Origin: Hygrocybe punicea
Lineage: Eukaryota > Basidiomycota > Agaricomycetes > Agaricales > Hygrophoraceae
Length of the DNA stretch: 64,000 bases
Reading direction: 5' to 3'
Assembly (NCBI GenBank): GCA_963556145.1
Contig: OY744466.1
Coordinates: forward strand, 5,441,820 to 5,505,819
The translations under genes and the position numbers were made by a program. This document shows, piece after piece, positions 42,431 through 53,531 of the stretch (position 1 is its first letter; each line of letters starts with the position of its first letter). The notes below the pieces were generated by a model, which made no database searches, was not told the origin of the DNA, and was given only the letters and a program-made list of their open reading frames with translations.

Positions 42431-45400
42431 TCCTGATCAAGGTGGTGCCCTCAAAAGGATCAGTCATCTCAATCCTGTCTACTGGCCACTCCACTATGTG
42501 CTTCTCTTTCCAAATGGAGAGCAAGGCTGGCATGATAGCATTCCTTCACTTCCTGGACCCAGAGGGCAATTCCACACAGAGCATGTCACTCAGCGGCGCT
42601 ACCATGCTTACAGGCTCCACCCAAGGCTTCTACTCCACACCCCTCTTCATGATCCAGAACCTGACACACTATTTCGCGGTGGTCGGCTGTTGCAGCAGTA
42701 TGTCGTTGATGCTTGGTCTTCAGTAGAAGGCTCAGAGCTCTTTTGGCTGAAGACCCATCAGAAGGATATCAGAGCTGATTTGTACCAGGGGGTTGCCAAT
42801 GCTGTCCACAATGCAGATGATGGTCCTGTCAATCTTGGACAAGTTAGAACCCACATCGTTCTTCCCTCTACACATGCTGGCAGCACTTGCCACATGTCCC
42901 AGCTGTTTCAAGATTCAATGGCCATCAGCAGATACTGTCAGAAGCCAGATCTCTTTCTGACAATGACCTGCAATCCAAATTGGCCAGAGATTCAAGAAGA
43001 GCTGTTGAAATATGGCAGAGAGGTCAACGATGGTCCTGGCACACCTTTAAGACATCAAACAGCTCACGATCGCCCAGACATTGTCTCACGAGTCTTCTAC
43101 CAGAAGATGAAGGCACTGTTGAAGGAGGTCAGAGGGGGTCTCTTTGGAGAGGTCGCAGGATTGGTCTACACCGTCGAATTCCAAAAGCGAGGTTTGCCTC
43201 ACATGCATCTCCTCATATTTCTTCGAGGTCCTTTCAAGATCCGCACTGTTCCAGACGTTGACAGCATAGTCTCCACTCAGATCCCTGACCCCGTCGCCAC
43301 ACCCCAGTTGTATGACACTGTCACCAAGTGCATGATGCATGGTCCTTGTGGTGCAGAGTTTCCTAATGCTCCTTGCATGGTCAATGGGAAGTGCAGCAAG
43401 CATTACCCAAAGACCTTTTCTGCAGAGACCCGCTTTGGAGATGATGGTTACCCAGAGTATGCCAGACCCAACAATGGTCGCACCTTCACAAACAGCAAGG
43501 GTCATGTCTTTGACAATCGTGATGTCATCCCTTACAACCCATACCTTTCCGCACGTTACAACTGCCACATCAATGTCGAGATATGCGCTTCCATCAAGGC
43601 CATCAAGTATATTCACAAGTACATATACAAGGGGCATGATTTGGCAACTTTGGCTGTGGGGCAGAATGGCAATGCAGAAATCGATGAAATACAGGAGTAT
43701 ATTGATGGTCATTACATTGGTCCTCCAGAAGCTTGCTGGCACATATTTGAGTTCTCCATGCATGAGGAGAGTCCCACCGTGTATCGTCTTCCTGTTCACC
43801 TCAAGGATCAGCAGACCGTTTTCTTTGAGGAAGAGGACAATGCAGAGCTTATTGCAGACCGTGGCGCTAACAAATCAACCGAGCTCATGGGTTGGTTCAA
43901 GGCAAACCAGTTGCTGCCTGATGCTGTCAATCACACCTATCAGGATTTCCCCCAGCATTTCGTTTGGAACAAGAAGACAAAAGCTTGGACCGTTCGTAAA
44001 AAAGGTTTCGCCATAGCAAGGTTGACCTGGGTTTATCCATCCGCAGGAGAGAGGTTTTACCTCAGGACACTTCTTACCATGGTCAAGGGTGCATTGGACT
44101 GGGATGATCTCAAAAAATTTGCCGGTGTCACTTATCCAACTTACAAGGCAGTTTGTCTTGCACGTGGTCTCTTGGAGGATGATGGGGAGTGGGACAGCTG
44201 TTTGAAAGAAGCAGGCGAAATACAAACAGGCGGTCAATTGCGCATCCTCTTTGCCACAATCCTCATGCACTGTATACCAACTCAACCAGACGTGCTTTGG
44301 ACTCAACATAGGGTTCATATTTGCGATGACTTGCGTGTCAGGATCATAAATCATCACAGCATCCCAGATCCCACAGAGGACCAGGTTTACGATTATGGCC
44401 TGTTTTTGATCAATGCCATCCTTCTTAATTCTGGCAAAAACCTCTCCCTCTATCCTCCTATGCCTCTTTCTGCAGGTGAATGGCAGGTCCAGCAGAATCC
44501 AAATCAACTTCTGCAGCAGCAATTGGATTTCGACCCATACGATCTCTTGCTTTGTGTTGAATTCAACAGGGGGTGCTTCAATCTTGAGCAACACGCTGCT
44601 TACAATACTGTCATGCATTCTGTCAACAACAAGGAGGGAAAGGCTTTCTTCATTCACAGTGCAGGTGGTGGAGGAAAGACCTTTGTGTGCAATACCATTG
44701 CTGCAACTGTTCGTGCCAATCACAAGGTTGCTCTCACCGTCGCCTCCTCTGCCATCTTTGCTCTCATCTTGGATGGTGGAAGCACCACTCACTCTTGATT
44801 AAAAATTCCCATTCCCATCTTCGAGGATTCCACTTGCAGGATACAGAAGCAAAGTGAACTTGCAGATGTTTTGAGGCAGACAGACATCATCATTTGGGAT
44901 GAAGCTCCAATGCAACATCATCATGCTATCGAGGCACTCAATTGCACATTAAAGGATGTCCTGGATAATAACAGACTCTTTGGAGGAATGACAATGCTGT
45001 TTGGTGGTGACTTTCACCAGACTACCCCCATCGTTCCCCGTGGCTCCAGGGAGAGGATAGTCAATTCCTCTCTCAAAAGATCCACCTTATGGCCACACAT
45101 ACAGGTCCTTCACTTGAAACAGAACATGCGTTTGGATCAAACCCCGGAGAGTGAGGCATTCGCAGCTTGGCTGTTGGAAGTAGGCGCCGGTCATGGATTG
45201 GGTCCCCAAAACACCATCCATCTCCCACTTAACATGCGCATGCCAGAAAACACTGTCGAATCCCTGATTGACAATCTGTGTCCAGAAATTGCAGATGGCG
45301 CTAAACCGGATCACTATTTCCTCAACCGCACTATTCTCTCTCCAACCAATAACTATGTGGATGACCTCAACCAGGCTATCCTTGACAGGTTTCCAGGTGA

Positions 45401-45926
45401 AGAGTCTATTGTCAGATCAATTGACAAAGTCGTCGGCATCGAAAACATTTACCCCATCGAGTTCCTCAATGCTCAAAAGGCATCAGGCTTACCCTTGGCC
45501 AACCTTGCCTTGAAAATAGGCTGTCCTCTCATGCTTCTTCGTAACATCGATGTTTCAAATGGCCTTTGCAATGGAACCCGCATGATTTTGACAGACATCA
45601 AACCACGCGTGTTGCAGTGTCGCATTTTGGGAGGCAAACATGCTGGACAAACTGTCTTCATTCCAAGGATTACCATCGAGCCTTCAGATGATGCATTGGG
45701 CATCCCTTTGTCAAGGCACCAGTTCCCCGTGCGTCTTGCCTTTGCCATGACAATCAATAAATCACAAGGCCAATCTGTGATCAATGTTGGTTTGGACCTT
45801 CGTGACCCAATCTTCTCCCATGGCCAGCTCTATGTTTCTCTTTCCTGCTGCACTTCTGGAGATAGGATCAAAGTTCTGTTTCCTCATCATTCCAATGACA
45901 CCTCTACATCAAACATTGTGTATTGA
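42431..45926 (+). pseudogene. Helitron Rep/helicase, C-terminal part
   Basis: Reads HLNPVYWPLHYVLLFPNGEQ, then the Rep domain with the His-x-His motif in FQKRGLPHMHLLIFL and the tyrosine motif AIKYIHKYIYKGHD (single-strand cleavage and transfer). A Pif1-like helicase follows: Walker A HSAGGGGKTFVCNTI, Walker B DIIIWDEAPM, MLFGGDFHQTTPIVP, and the last motif RLAFAMTINKSQGQSVINVG. A CGA-to-TGA stop at 44796-44798 falls between GGSTTHS and LKIPIPI, where the family has Arg, splitting the helicase into 42345-44798 and 44871-45926. Otherwise the frame is open. Confidence 0.88.
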
Positions 45927-46463
45927 GAACTGTTGACCGATATACTTTGATGGGGTATGTTGCCTGTCTATTATTGACTTTGAAATGTTATTGATGGCTG
46001 TTCTTAGATTTGGGACATTTATGGCTGTTCTTTGCTTTTTCTTGACTTTGTTTGGATCTCTATGTAGTAAAATGGACTCTATAGAATTAGATGCAGTTGT
46101 AATCTGGCCAATATTTGTTTCGGTGTTTGTATTGATATTTAGAACTTGGATGTGTTTGGGTGTTTGTACTATTGATTTACTATTGCTTTGAATTGAGTCT
46201 GTTTTTTTTTGCTTTCACATGTGTGACTTTAGGGCAGGCTTTTGAGGACTTGACTAAATTTTCAGTTTACCTATCTTCACTTGAGGGCAAACACTTGAGA
46301 CTGTCAATCACAGTATTGAATAACTGTGCTAACTATCATTGATAACTTGGCTAACAAACATTTAATAGCATTGCATTTAATAACTTTACTAACAAGTCAA
46401 AAATTTAACAACTCTAATATTTAAATAAACTAAACACTGTTGCGAAGCACGGGTACCAACTAG
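45927..46463 (+). other. Helitron 3' noncoding region and terminus
   Basis: T-rich DNA ending in the terminus GCGAAGCACGGGTACCAACTAG. The expected hairpin just before CTAG is weak. No gene. Confidence 0.55.
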
Positions 46464-46848
46464 TGAAGATGAAGAGGCTGACTACGGCTATCGAGAATGT
46501 CGAGGAGGCAAACGATGGTTCTGAAGTAGACCCAGATGACATGGGCGATGTTCTAGTTGTTGGAGATTTGGGACCGGAGGTAGTGTTGCCTAAACTTGAC
46601 CAGCTGAAAAAAGCTGATTCCGGTCCTGGCTTTTCAGAGCACAATTAACCTTCTCATGGGGTACCATATTGTAGCTATGACCTATGGCTACAATCTGGTA
46701 CCCCATGGGAAGGTTAATTGTGCTCTGAAAAGCCAGGACCGGAATCAGCTTTTTTCAGCTGGTCAGGTTTAGGCAACACTAACCGGAGGATGGAGAGGAT
46801 TTTGATGTGGAGGACCTGTATGGTGATGAGGGGTATGCACCGCTGTGA
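46464..46848 (+). pseudogene. Plavaka-type transposase, acidic 3' end
   Basis: After the Helitron the host frame continues EDEEADYGY. A one-base shift then leads to IENVEEANDGSEVDPDDMGD and VLVVGDLGPE, interrupted by a MITE, then DGEDFDVEDLYGDEGYAPL and stop TGA (46846-46848). Removing the MITE with one 8-bp copy joins GPE to DGEDF in frame. An acidic C-terminus is typical of these transposases. Confidence 0.7.
46581..46781. mobile_element. hAT-type palindromic MITE (201 bp)
   Basis: Starts TAGTGTTGCCTAAAC and ends GTTTAGGCAACACTA. The whole element is an inverted repeat with about 95-bp arms differing at only about four positions and a centre near GCTATGACCTATGGC. An exact 8-bp duplication ACCGGAGG flanks it (46573-46580 and 46782-46789). 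It is non-coding and must rely on a hAT transposase. The near-identical arms suggest youth. Confidence 0.93.
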
Positions 46849-47345
46849 TCTTGTTGCATTCACAGTGTCCGTTCACTTTGCAAATCGGAAATCTTACATA
46901 CAGTATGCAATCTTCTATCATAAATGGCTCATGTTCCAAGTCATTGTCAGTACATCCAACCTCACCCCATCCAGCTTTCGTCTTGGCAGTGATTATAACA
47001 GATCCGACTCTGGTGCCACATTGTATGCCTACCACCCGTCTACCCAATCCTTGCCTGCCCATACCAGCATGCCGAGTGTTTAGAGGGGTCACCTGACATT
47101 GCAACAATTCTGCACTTTTGCTGATGATTCAATATGATGTCAAGCTGACCTTTTTGCCCAATATCATAACGTTGACATGAGCAATTCAATGCCATCAATA
47201 TATCAGACTGGAGGTCAAGCTGATAAGTAACCCAATGGAAGTTTAGTGAATCTGAGTTGCCCTGCATTGTGCCACCTGGTCCAAGGCATATTGAGACCAA
47301 TGTTTTCGATGTACAGAGAACTGGTAGAATGGCAGTGAAGTTAGA
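46849..47345. other. Intergenic, no gene recognised
   Basis: Small ORFs on both strands without motifs. This may include the 3' end of the Plavaka element, but no terminus could be matched. Confidence 0.4.
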
Positions 47346-47545
47346 ATGGAATATATTTAGTATAGTAGAAGTCACCATCAATGAGAATGAGAACAGAATA
47401 TATTTGGTACAGTAGAAGTCATTATCAATGAGAATGAGAACGGAATATATTTGGTACAGTAGAAGTCACCATCAACAAGAATGAGAACGGAATATATTTG
47501 GTACAGTAGAAGGTGAGATCAATGAGAATGAGAACGGAATACATT
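47346..47545 (+). repeat. 47-bp tandem repeat, about 4 copies
   Basis: Unit contains GGAATATATTTGGTACAGTA followed by GAAGTCACCATCAATGAGAA. Copies start near 47348, 47395, 47442 and 47489. Confidence 0.85.
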
Positions 47546-47616
47546 TGTTAGAAAGTGAGATCAAGCCTAAATAAACTTGGGACGGAACCTCTGTTACTCC
47601 TTCACCCCCCCTTTTG

Positions 47617-50244
47617 TCAAAACGAAGACATCCAAGTAGCATGAGGAGATATGTCCACCACGAGAGGCTGCTTGTGCTGGAGTGTGCTCTCTTTTGGTGG
47701 CATCGTTACAAGGAGAAGTGTTGCAAACTCTCTTGCAATATCTGCCATGTTCAAGATGCCATAGATGTCAGGGGTAGCACCTTGGGCACAGATCAAGTAT
47801 TGGTTGCAACGATCCATTGCCAGGCGCTTTTCTGCCACAACATAGTTCAGCTCCAGTAACTCTGCTTTACCTGGCCACAGAATCCTTTGACGATAATCCT
47901 CAAGAGCTTTCACAGCAGCTACCCATTCTGCTGTCATGTCCTGAAACTTGTGATCAACCATGGGTTCCAAGGCTATGGGCATGACTTTCTGGTAGGAGGA
48001 CTCTTTGCCAAGCTCCATAAGTAGTGTGAGGTAGGGAAGAGGCTGATGGAGATCACGCGGAATCCCAATTGGTCCTGGAGGCCATGTTGCTTTGGTATCT
48101 ACATCAGCTTTGACTCGTGTGACAAAACCAGAGAGGAGTGCAGGATCAAAGATGGCATCGTCGGAGACATCACCAAAATACACAGCACCCAAGCAGTGCA
48201 TTGAAAATTCATCCTGACGAAATTGGAGTATTGCTTGACGAGCCCACAAGTTTGCAAGTAACTTCCTAAGCAGACTTTGATCAGCTGATATGTGAACTCA
48301 TGCCAAAATGCTGCTCACAGATCTGGTACCTCAGGAAGAGGGTCTCTTGTGACAATCCAATGCGTGAAATTTACGTGTGCATTACTAAAGGCCTGCTCAA
48401 AACTGGCTTGACCCAGACCCCCGTGCCACGATGCCCCACCAAAGAGGTTGCGGATGACATCTGTAAGGCGAACAGGTTTTAAGAAATTTCGGACTGAGGC
48501 CTCAACTGGAGCTGCGTAGTCGCGGGCAATGAGAAGCAGGATCCGGGCAGCAAGTTCACCTAATCCCCCTTTGTTGACTAAACCTAGACCGCACAGGGTG
48601 GAAAGAGTGTCCAAGACCTTCCCCAATCGTTTCGGATGGAAGGTGTTATGCAGTATGCTGATAGCGCCCAGAACAAGGATTGGTTCGGAAGGGGCATAGG
48701 TGTGAAATATTGCATCGTCAATTGAAAAGCCAGTAAGAAGTCGCATGTGACGGGCAACACTCCGATTGGCAAGTTGAACTGCTTGTGAGACTGTCAACTC
48801 TGACTGAAGACAAAGCCGCTGCGAGAGCACCGCGAATACATGGTCTCTATCCATTTCATCGAAACGCACCCCATCAGTAAGCTTCAAGGCAGCCATGCGG
48901 ACCATCTCACCAGATTGTTGTTCGGGCAAATATGCATGCCACCTGTCACAACAGTGAGCTACTCTCTGTGTGGAGAAGAAGAGCATACAAGGGCCGTCCA
49001 TATTGGGTGAGGTGCTCAATGGTCCCAAAATCGCCCATGCGAACATTCCTGACCTTTTCATCCTTCAGTATCATTTGCTGGTCAAAGTTGAAAATGATAT
49101 AGGGTGGAACGAAATCCCGCACTTCGTCCAGACTTTGCATAGAACTAACTGGTTCTTCAATTAGTCATGAGGTGTACAGCTAAAAGGAAAATCTCACTGT
49201 CTCGTGGACGAGGCTTGTACTCAATGTCCGATTGCCTTCCCATAAATACATACCACATCTTCATCCTTGTTAAGGAATTCTCAGTACTCAAGAGACAGAA
49301 TAGGACGCATAAATACATACCGCATCCCCATCCTTGTTAAGGAATTCTCAGCACTCAAGAGATAGAATAGGATCCAGAAGCATGGCCCCAGTTCATGGGC
49401 TTCATCAAAGTAGGTCACACAAACAGGATTTTCACCCAGAAAAAGGGTAAACACGAAATTCATGAGGTCTTCGGTCGCCTTCCTGTTAAGTTCGTCATAG
49501 CATTGTTTGGCCATTTGAATTCTATCGGGTTGTCCATCTCTTAGGGTAGGCAATTTCCAGGAGGCCAGTCCGGGTTGAGTCCGTAACTATTACATAACAA
49601 ACCATTAGTTTGAACACAGCACAAAAGGACAAAAGGAAGGGACAGCGTACCTTTGTCGCTAGCTCCACCACGGATGAAAAGAACTGGAGTCGTCTTTCTC
49701 CCTTCTTCTCCATCAGTTCATGCCAAACAGCAAGTATCTGGTGTCCATCAAGTGTATGATCATTTCGTATCATCTTGAGCCATGAAAGCATTGTTGTATG
49801 TGCAGCAGCAAGGAAACAGCCCACATCCCGAAGTGCAGTGTGAAAACCTACATCACCAGAGAAGCTTACATTAATTTTGCTGAAGTAGTCGTACACTGCC
49901 TTGTCACATAGAGGGTAACCCCGGTCCCGTGGATTGCGAAGGCAAATGGGAAGGGTGAAGATGTAGTTACCGGCCTAGCGCAAACACAATCACACGCTAT
50001 GAGAGTCAGAATATCCAAGTCAACGCACCTCTGTAAGCATACGTGATTTCCCAGTTCCAGAGCTTTGTACGATAGAAATGATTTTGGCGTAAATCGGGAA
50101 CATGTAGTCGAAGTTTGTTAGATATTTCACAAAATCAATTGCAGTATCACCAAGAAAAGGCACATTGTACGCCCGAGCGGCATCGCTGTTGTCGTTGTCG
50201 TTGTCATTGTCGGTGAGCCTCTCAGCAGCCATGGATAAGGACAT
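47617..50244 (-). CDS. Large P-loop NTPase-like fungal protein, function unknown
   Basis: Minus-strand multi-exon gene. ATG at 50244 (MSLSMAAERLTDN) is preferred over the upstream GTG frame. Exon 1 ends with a Walker A-like VQSSGTGKSRMLTEV. Later exons read YDYFSKINVSFSGDVGFHTA, WKLPTLRDGQPDRIQMAKQC, CVTYFDEAHELGPCFWILFY (Walker B-like FDEAHE), FVPPYIIFNFDQQMIL, MGDFGTIEHLTQYGRPLYA, DRDHVFAVLSQRLCLQSELT, RHMRLLTGFSIDDAIFHTYA, PSEPILVLGAISILHNTF, and a C-terminal block LWARQAILQFRQDEFSMHCL, FDPALLSGFVTRVKADVDT. The string matches a family expanded in Agaricomycetes that I know only as hypothetical. The last block (acidic residue, then hydrophobic-x-Lys) faintly resembles a PD-(D/E)xK nuclease. 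That is speculation. No clear disabling change. Confidence 0.6.
49241..49375 (-). repeat. 67-bp tandem duplication across an exon-intron boundary
   Basis: CATAAATACATACC...CATCCTTGTTAAGGAATTCTCAG with the following bases occurs twice (49241-49307 and 49308-49374) with a few differences. On the coding (minus) strand each copy holds SAENSLTRMGM / STENSLTRMKM followed by a splice donor GTATGTATTTATG, so the gene has two candidate donors. Confidence 0.7.
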
Positions 50245-50569
50245 AGTAAAGGGGCTAACATCATGTCTCACTTATATCGCTTATACGAGGAATGTCAACA
50301 AAATTCATCAAAAAACTCCTTCCGTTTTATAGATAAGGAAATAGTATAGTTAACATGTAGTTAAGATTCATACATACTGACAACGCAGTTCGAATTGTCT
50401 AGAGCGTATAGCAGAATCCTGTCAAAACCCAAAAAATAAATTGTTTCTTATGGATGGATGAGTGATGCGAAAAGCAGGCGAAGAAGCTTCAGATGCCATT
50501 GGCTTCACAATGCGAGTAGGGGGTGATTTTCAGGCCGATTCGAGTCTCGCCTTGGTAGTACTAATAATG

Positions 50570-53531
50570 TCAACGGTGTCGGATGTCAGCATTGAGGAAC
50601 CATAAAGAGTCAAGCGACCAACAAACCTTGCCATCACCAGCCCGGTATCCCTGCCTGAACGACTTCCAAGGCTCCGACTGGTAGTAACTGTCATAGCGCA
50701 CATGTCAGCATCAGACAAAGCAAGGAAAAGGAGACCACGGAAGGTGGGTTTACTCACGCATATAACCCGAGCTCATCCTCAGAGTCAACTAGGTTTTTCA
50801 GGCTCAGCACAAAGTCCACCCATAGCTCATCCCCATTAGCCACCGATTCGGAACCCCTTCGAAGCAGAGGGTATTCATCTCGGAGTAGCCGTTTCGCGCG
50901 ACCCAACCATGGCCGCTCGCCATCACATTCGATGTCGAGTACGTCTTGCACTGCGTCATCGTCGCACAAGATTCGCTGAATCTCCGACTCGTCCGCGGCG
51001 TGGAGTGCCCCGTAGAGTTCGGGACGTGCAGCGGCTTCGCCCTCGTTGAGGGAGCCCTCGAAATGCATTTGGTCGAGCCGTGCGAGGAGTGCGGCGCCGC
51101 GGCCACGTACCGAGTTGGCTGCATTGTCGCGAGCAACTGTGATCTTGTCGATGTGCTCTTCAGTCTTTTGATATATACATATATTTAGCACTTAGAATGT
51201 GTATTTGGGGGGGTCGAACAATCTGCTCACATAAGGTCCGTGCATGCCTGATGCACCATCCATGTAACGCAAGATCTGGGCACCGCCAATACCTGAGTTG
51301 GAGGGAAGAATGGTCAGAGCATTCTCATGTGGGAAACTTAAATAATCACCTATCCCGTCTACCCCTGATAGGACAGCATCTTGGATGTTGTGGAACTTGA
51401 AGCCAGCAGACATGTACGTCGTCAGACCGACAGAGTGGGCACGATGTACGAGTTCGAGTGCATTCTGGAATCCGAGTTGTAGGATGATACCTGAGAAATA
51501 TCCTTAGCGGAGGGAGGTAAAGAACAAGCGAGACTTACAATGCGAGGGATAACTATCAGCCGCTCCATCCCAGGTGCACTTGTCGAAGCCTCCTAGCGCT
51601 GCAAGCTCGATTCCACGTCGACCAATGTCCATCTGATCCAATAGCAGACGAGGTGTGCCATCCTTGTTGGGTTCCAGATCATCTACAATGGGGTGATTCA
51701 GGTTGAATGCCGCCGAACTAACCGTCGAAACCCCCCCATCCCCCGTGAGTGTCATTGAACAGAGTGAAACACTGCCTGGAACTCACAGGTATTGCCTATG
51801 ATTGCGCAGTGCGTGGCCTGCAAGCGCCCGCATGTACGCAACCATCTGTGATGTTCTCAGGCCATCCATGGCCACTTTGCATTCAGCGGCACCGAGCTGG
51901 AAGGCAGCTGTTGCAGCAGAAGACGTCGTGTTAACCACCTGTTCCACAAACGCGAATTGGTGAGCCCGTGAATCCGTCAAGTACAGCAAACCCGCAATGT
52001 CTAACCTTGATGAAGTCAAAGCCGAACTCGCCGCTGTCCTTCAGAGCGCGGCCGACAAAATAGGTGTTTGGGGCCTCTTTGCCAGTGTGCAGGCGCGTGC
52101 GTGCGAAGTCGAGAATGGACGGAATGCGGTAGGATTCTATGGCTTCTCGGGAAAGATTCTGTGGTCTTTCCAAGTCTACAGCCACCAGCGGTGAGATATT
52201 AAGAAGACATGTCAGGAGCTAAGAACAAACACACGTTCGACGTGGACAATGCTCCCTCGCATCCACCTAGACTTCCTTGTTGTCCCGAAAACATGCCCAT
52301 CTCTGAGCAGCACCAAAGTTAGGTTGGCATAATGACGAATGTGAATGAATCATAACATACCCTGGATCAGTCAGGCTGACGTAAGTCTGTGTGTCCTTCC
52401 GGAAGCCGACAGTCCCGAGGAATCGAGATTCGAGAGGGTTGAAAGGGTTGATACCCTGGCTGAGCAAACTGTATCCGAGGTGGAATGCCTTGAAAGAGAA
52501 GTGAGTTGCAGGAGAGTAGTACGAATGTGGCAGGGCACTTACCACGAAATCGACAAAGGTGGGGTCTTTGCGATCGTCTCGGAGTGCCTGTGCGACATTG
52601 ATAGCTGCTTGCAAGAATGTCTCACCGAATACAGCCTGAGAGAAGTCAATTTATGGATGTACCGGACCTCATAGACCAAAAACTTACAGGCCAGCTCACA
52701 ATTAACCTCTCCGGATGGTGAGCAATGGAGAAGCTAAAGTGGGGATCGGCAGCGAGGAACTTTCCACTCAGAGGGGGCGAATTGAGCCCATTGAGGCGTG
52801 GACTGGATGGATCGAAGATAGTCGGCGAGCTCGAGTCTGAGGAAGAAGAGACGGAGGGAGAAGGAGAAATAGACCTGGCAGAGTTTCGGGACGCAGCGCG
52901 AGAGTGAGTGCGCCGACTACACGGGGTGGATGACGGTGCGGAGGTATCTTCTGGAGAGATGGTGGTATACTTGGAGCCTCCGAGGACCTCAAGAGCTTCG
53001 ACATCAAGCTTGAATGCAAGCTCGAGGCCACGGACCATCTCGGTCACCGTGCTGGCCCTGATGAGCTGTTGAACCACGCTGCGAGCCTGATGGCGGAGGG
53101 CCACCTGGTCAGAGTTGGAGAAAATCTCATCGATGGCGGAGTTGAGGCAGGCTACAAGTCTTTCATCGGGAACACGGCTGACTGGAGACAATTGTGATAA
53201 GTGGCGATGATTGTGCCAGGAGTTACTTACAGTAAGGGAGCTGTTCGCTTCTGACGAACTTCTGCTGGTTGGCAGACGCGACCTTCCATTCTAATGGGAA
53301 GGAGATGATTACTTCGATAATTATTATAAAGAGAAGGAACGCACTTGCGATGCGCAACAAAAATAAGATGTTCTGGAGGGCGGAGATGGCAACGTTCCTA
53401 AAGTTACCGGAATGGATAGAAAAGTGGTTCTTGGGTACATCTGAGTCGGCGCTGCCAGCAGGAGTGATGAAGGGTGGGATGACGGCAGGAAGAGGACGCT
53501 TTGTGTGACTGGGTACAGGAACTCTGAGCAT
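50570..53531 (-). CDS. Conserved basidiomycete protein with N-terminal membrane anchor
   Basis: ATG 53531 (MLRVPVPSHTKRPLP) leads to a single hydrophobic helix (ILFLLRIASAFLLFIIIIEV). The frame then splices from QLPY to FSRVPDERLVACLNSAIDEI. Exons in order contain VTEMVRGLELAFKLDVEALE, a Ser-rich linker, DPHFSFSIAHHPERLIVSWP, FLQAAINVAQALRDDRKDPT, FKAFHLGYSLLSQGINPFNP, YRIPSILDFARTRLHTGKEA, PNTYFVGRALKDSGEFGFDF, VNTTSSAATAAFQLGAAECK, DQMDIGRRGIELAALGGFDK, GLTTYMSAGFKFHNIQDAVL, GVDGIGIGGAQILRYMDGAS, and end AYYQSEPWKSFRQGYRAGDG. The alternating strand/helix blocks with Gly-rich ends (DGIGIGGAQ) suggest a TIM-barrel-like fold; this is inference. I know the family only as uncharacterised. The gene looks intact with many short introns. 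Confidence 0.7.

Larger units (their letters stand above)
38515..46463 (+). mobile_element. Helitron (7.95 kb) inserted in the Plavaka gene
   Basis: The left end begins TCTAAAAGGAAGGGG after host A (38514). The right end is GCGAAGCACGGGTACCAACTAG (last 22 nt end at 46463) followed by host T (46464). This is the 5'-TC, 3'-CTAG and A/T insertion rule of Helitrons. Joining 38514 to 46464 makes codon AAT and continues VIEEYN-EDEEADYGY, an acidic tail expected for the transposase, so the boundaries are supported by the host frame. The interior encodes a Rep/helicase protein. It is defective: frameshifts, one stop and a 1.3-kb insertion. Confidence 0.85.

Noticed and set aside
43086..44792. Long minus-strand ORFs across the Helitron Rep/helicase
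   Set aside because: Shadow frames opposite a strongly supported coding region.
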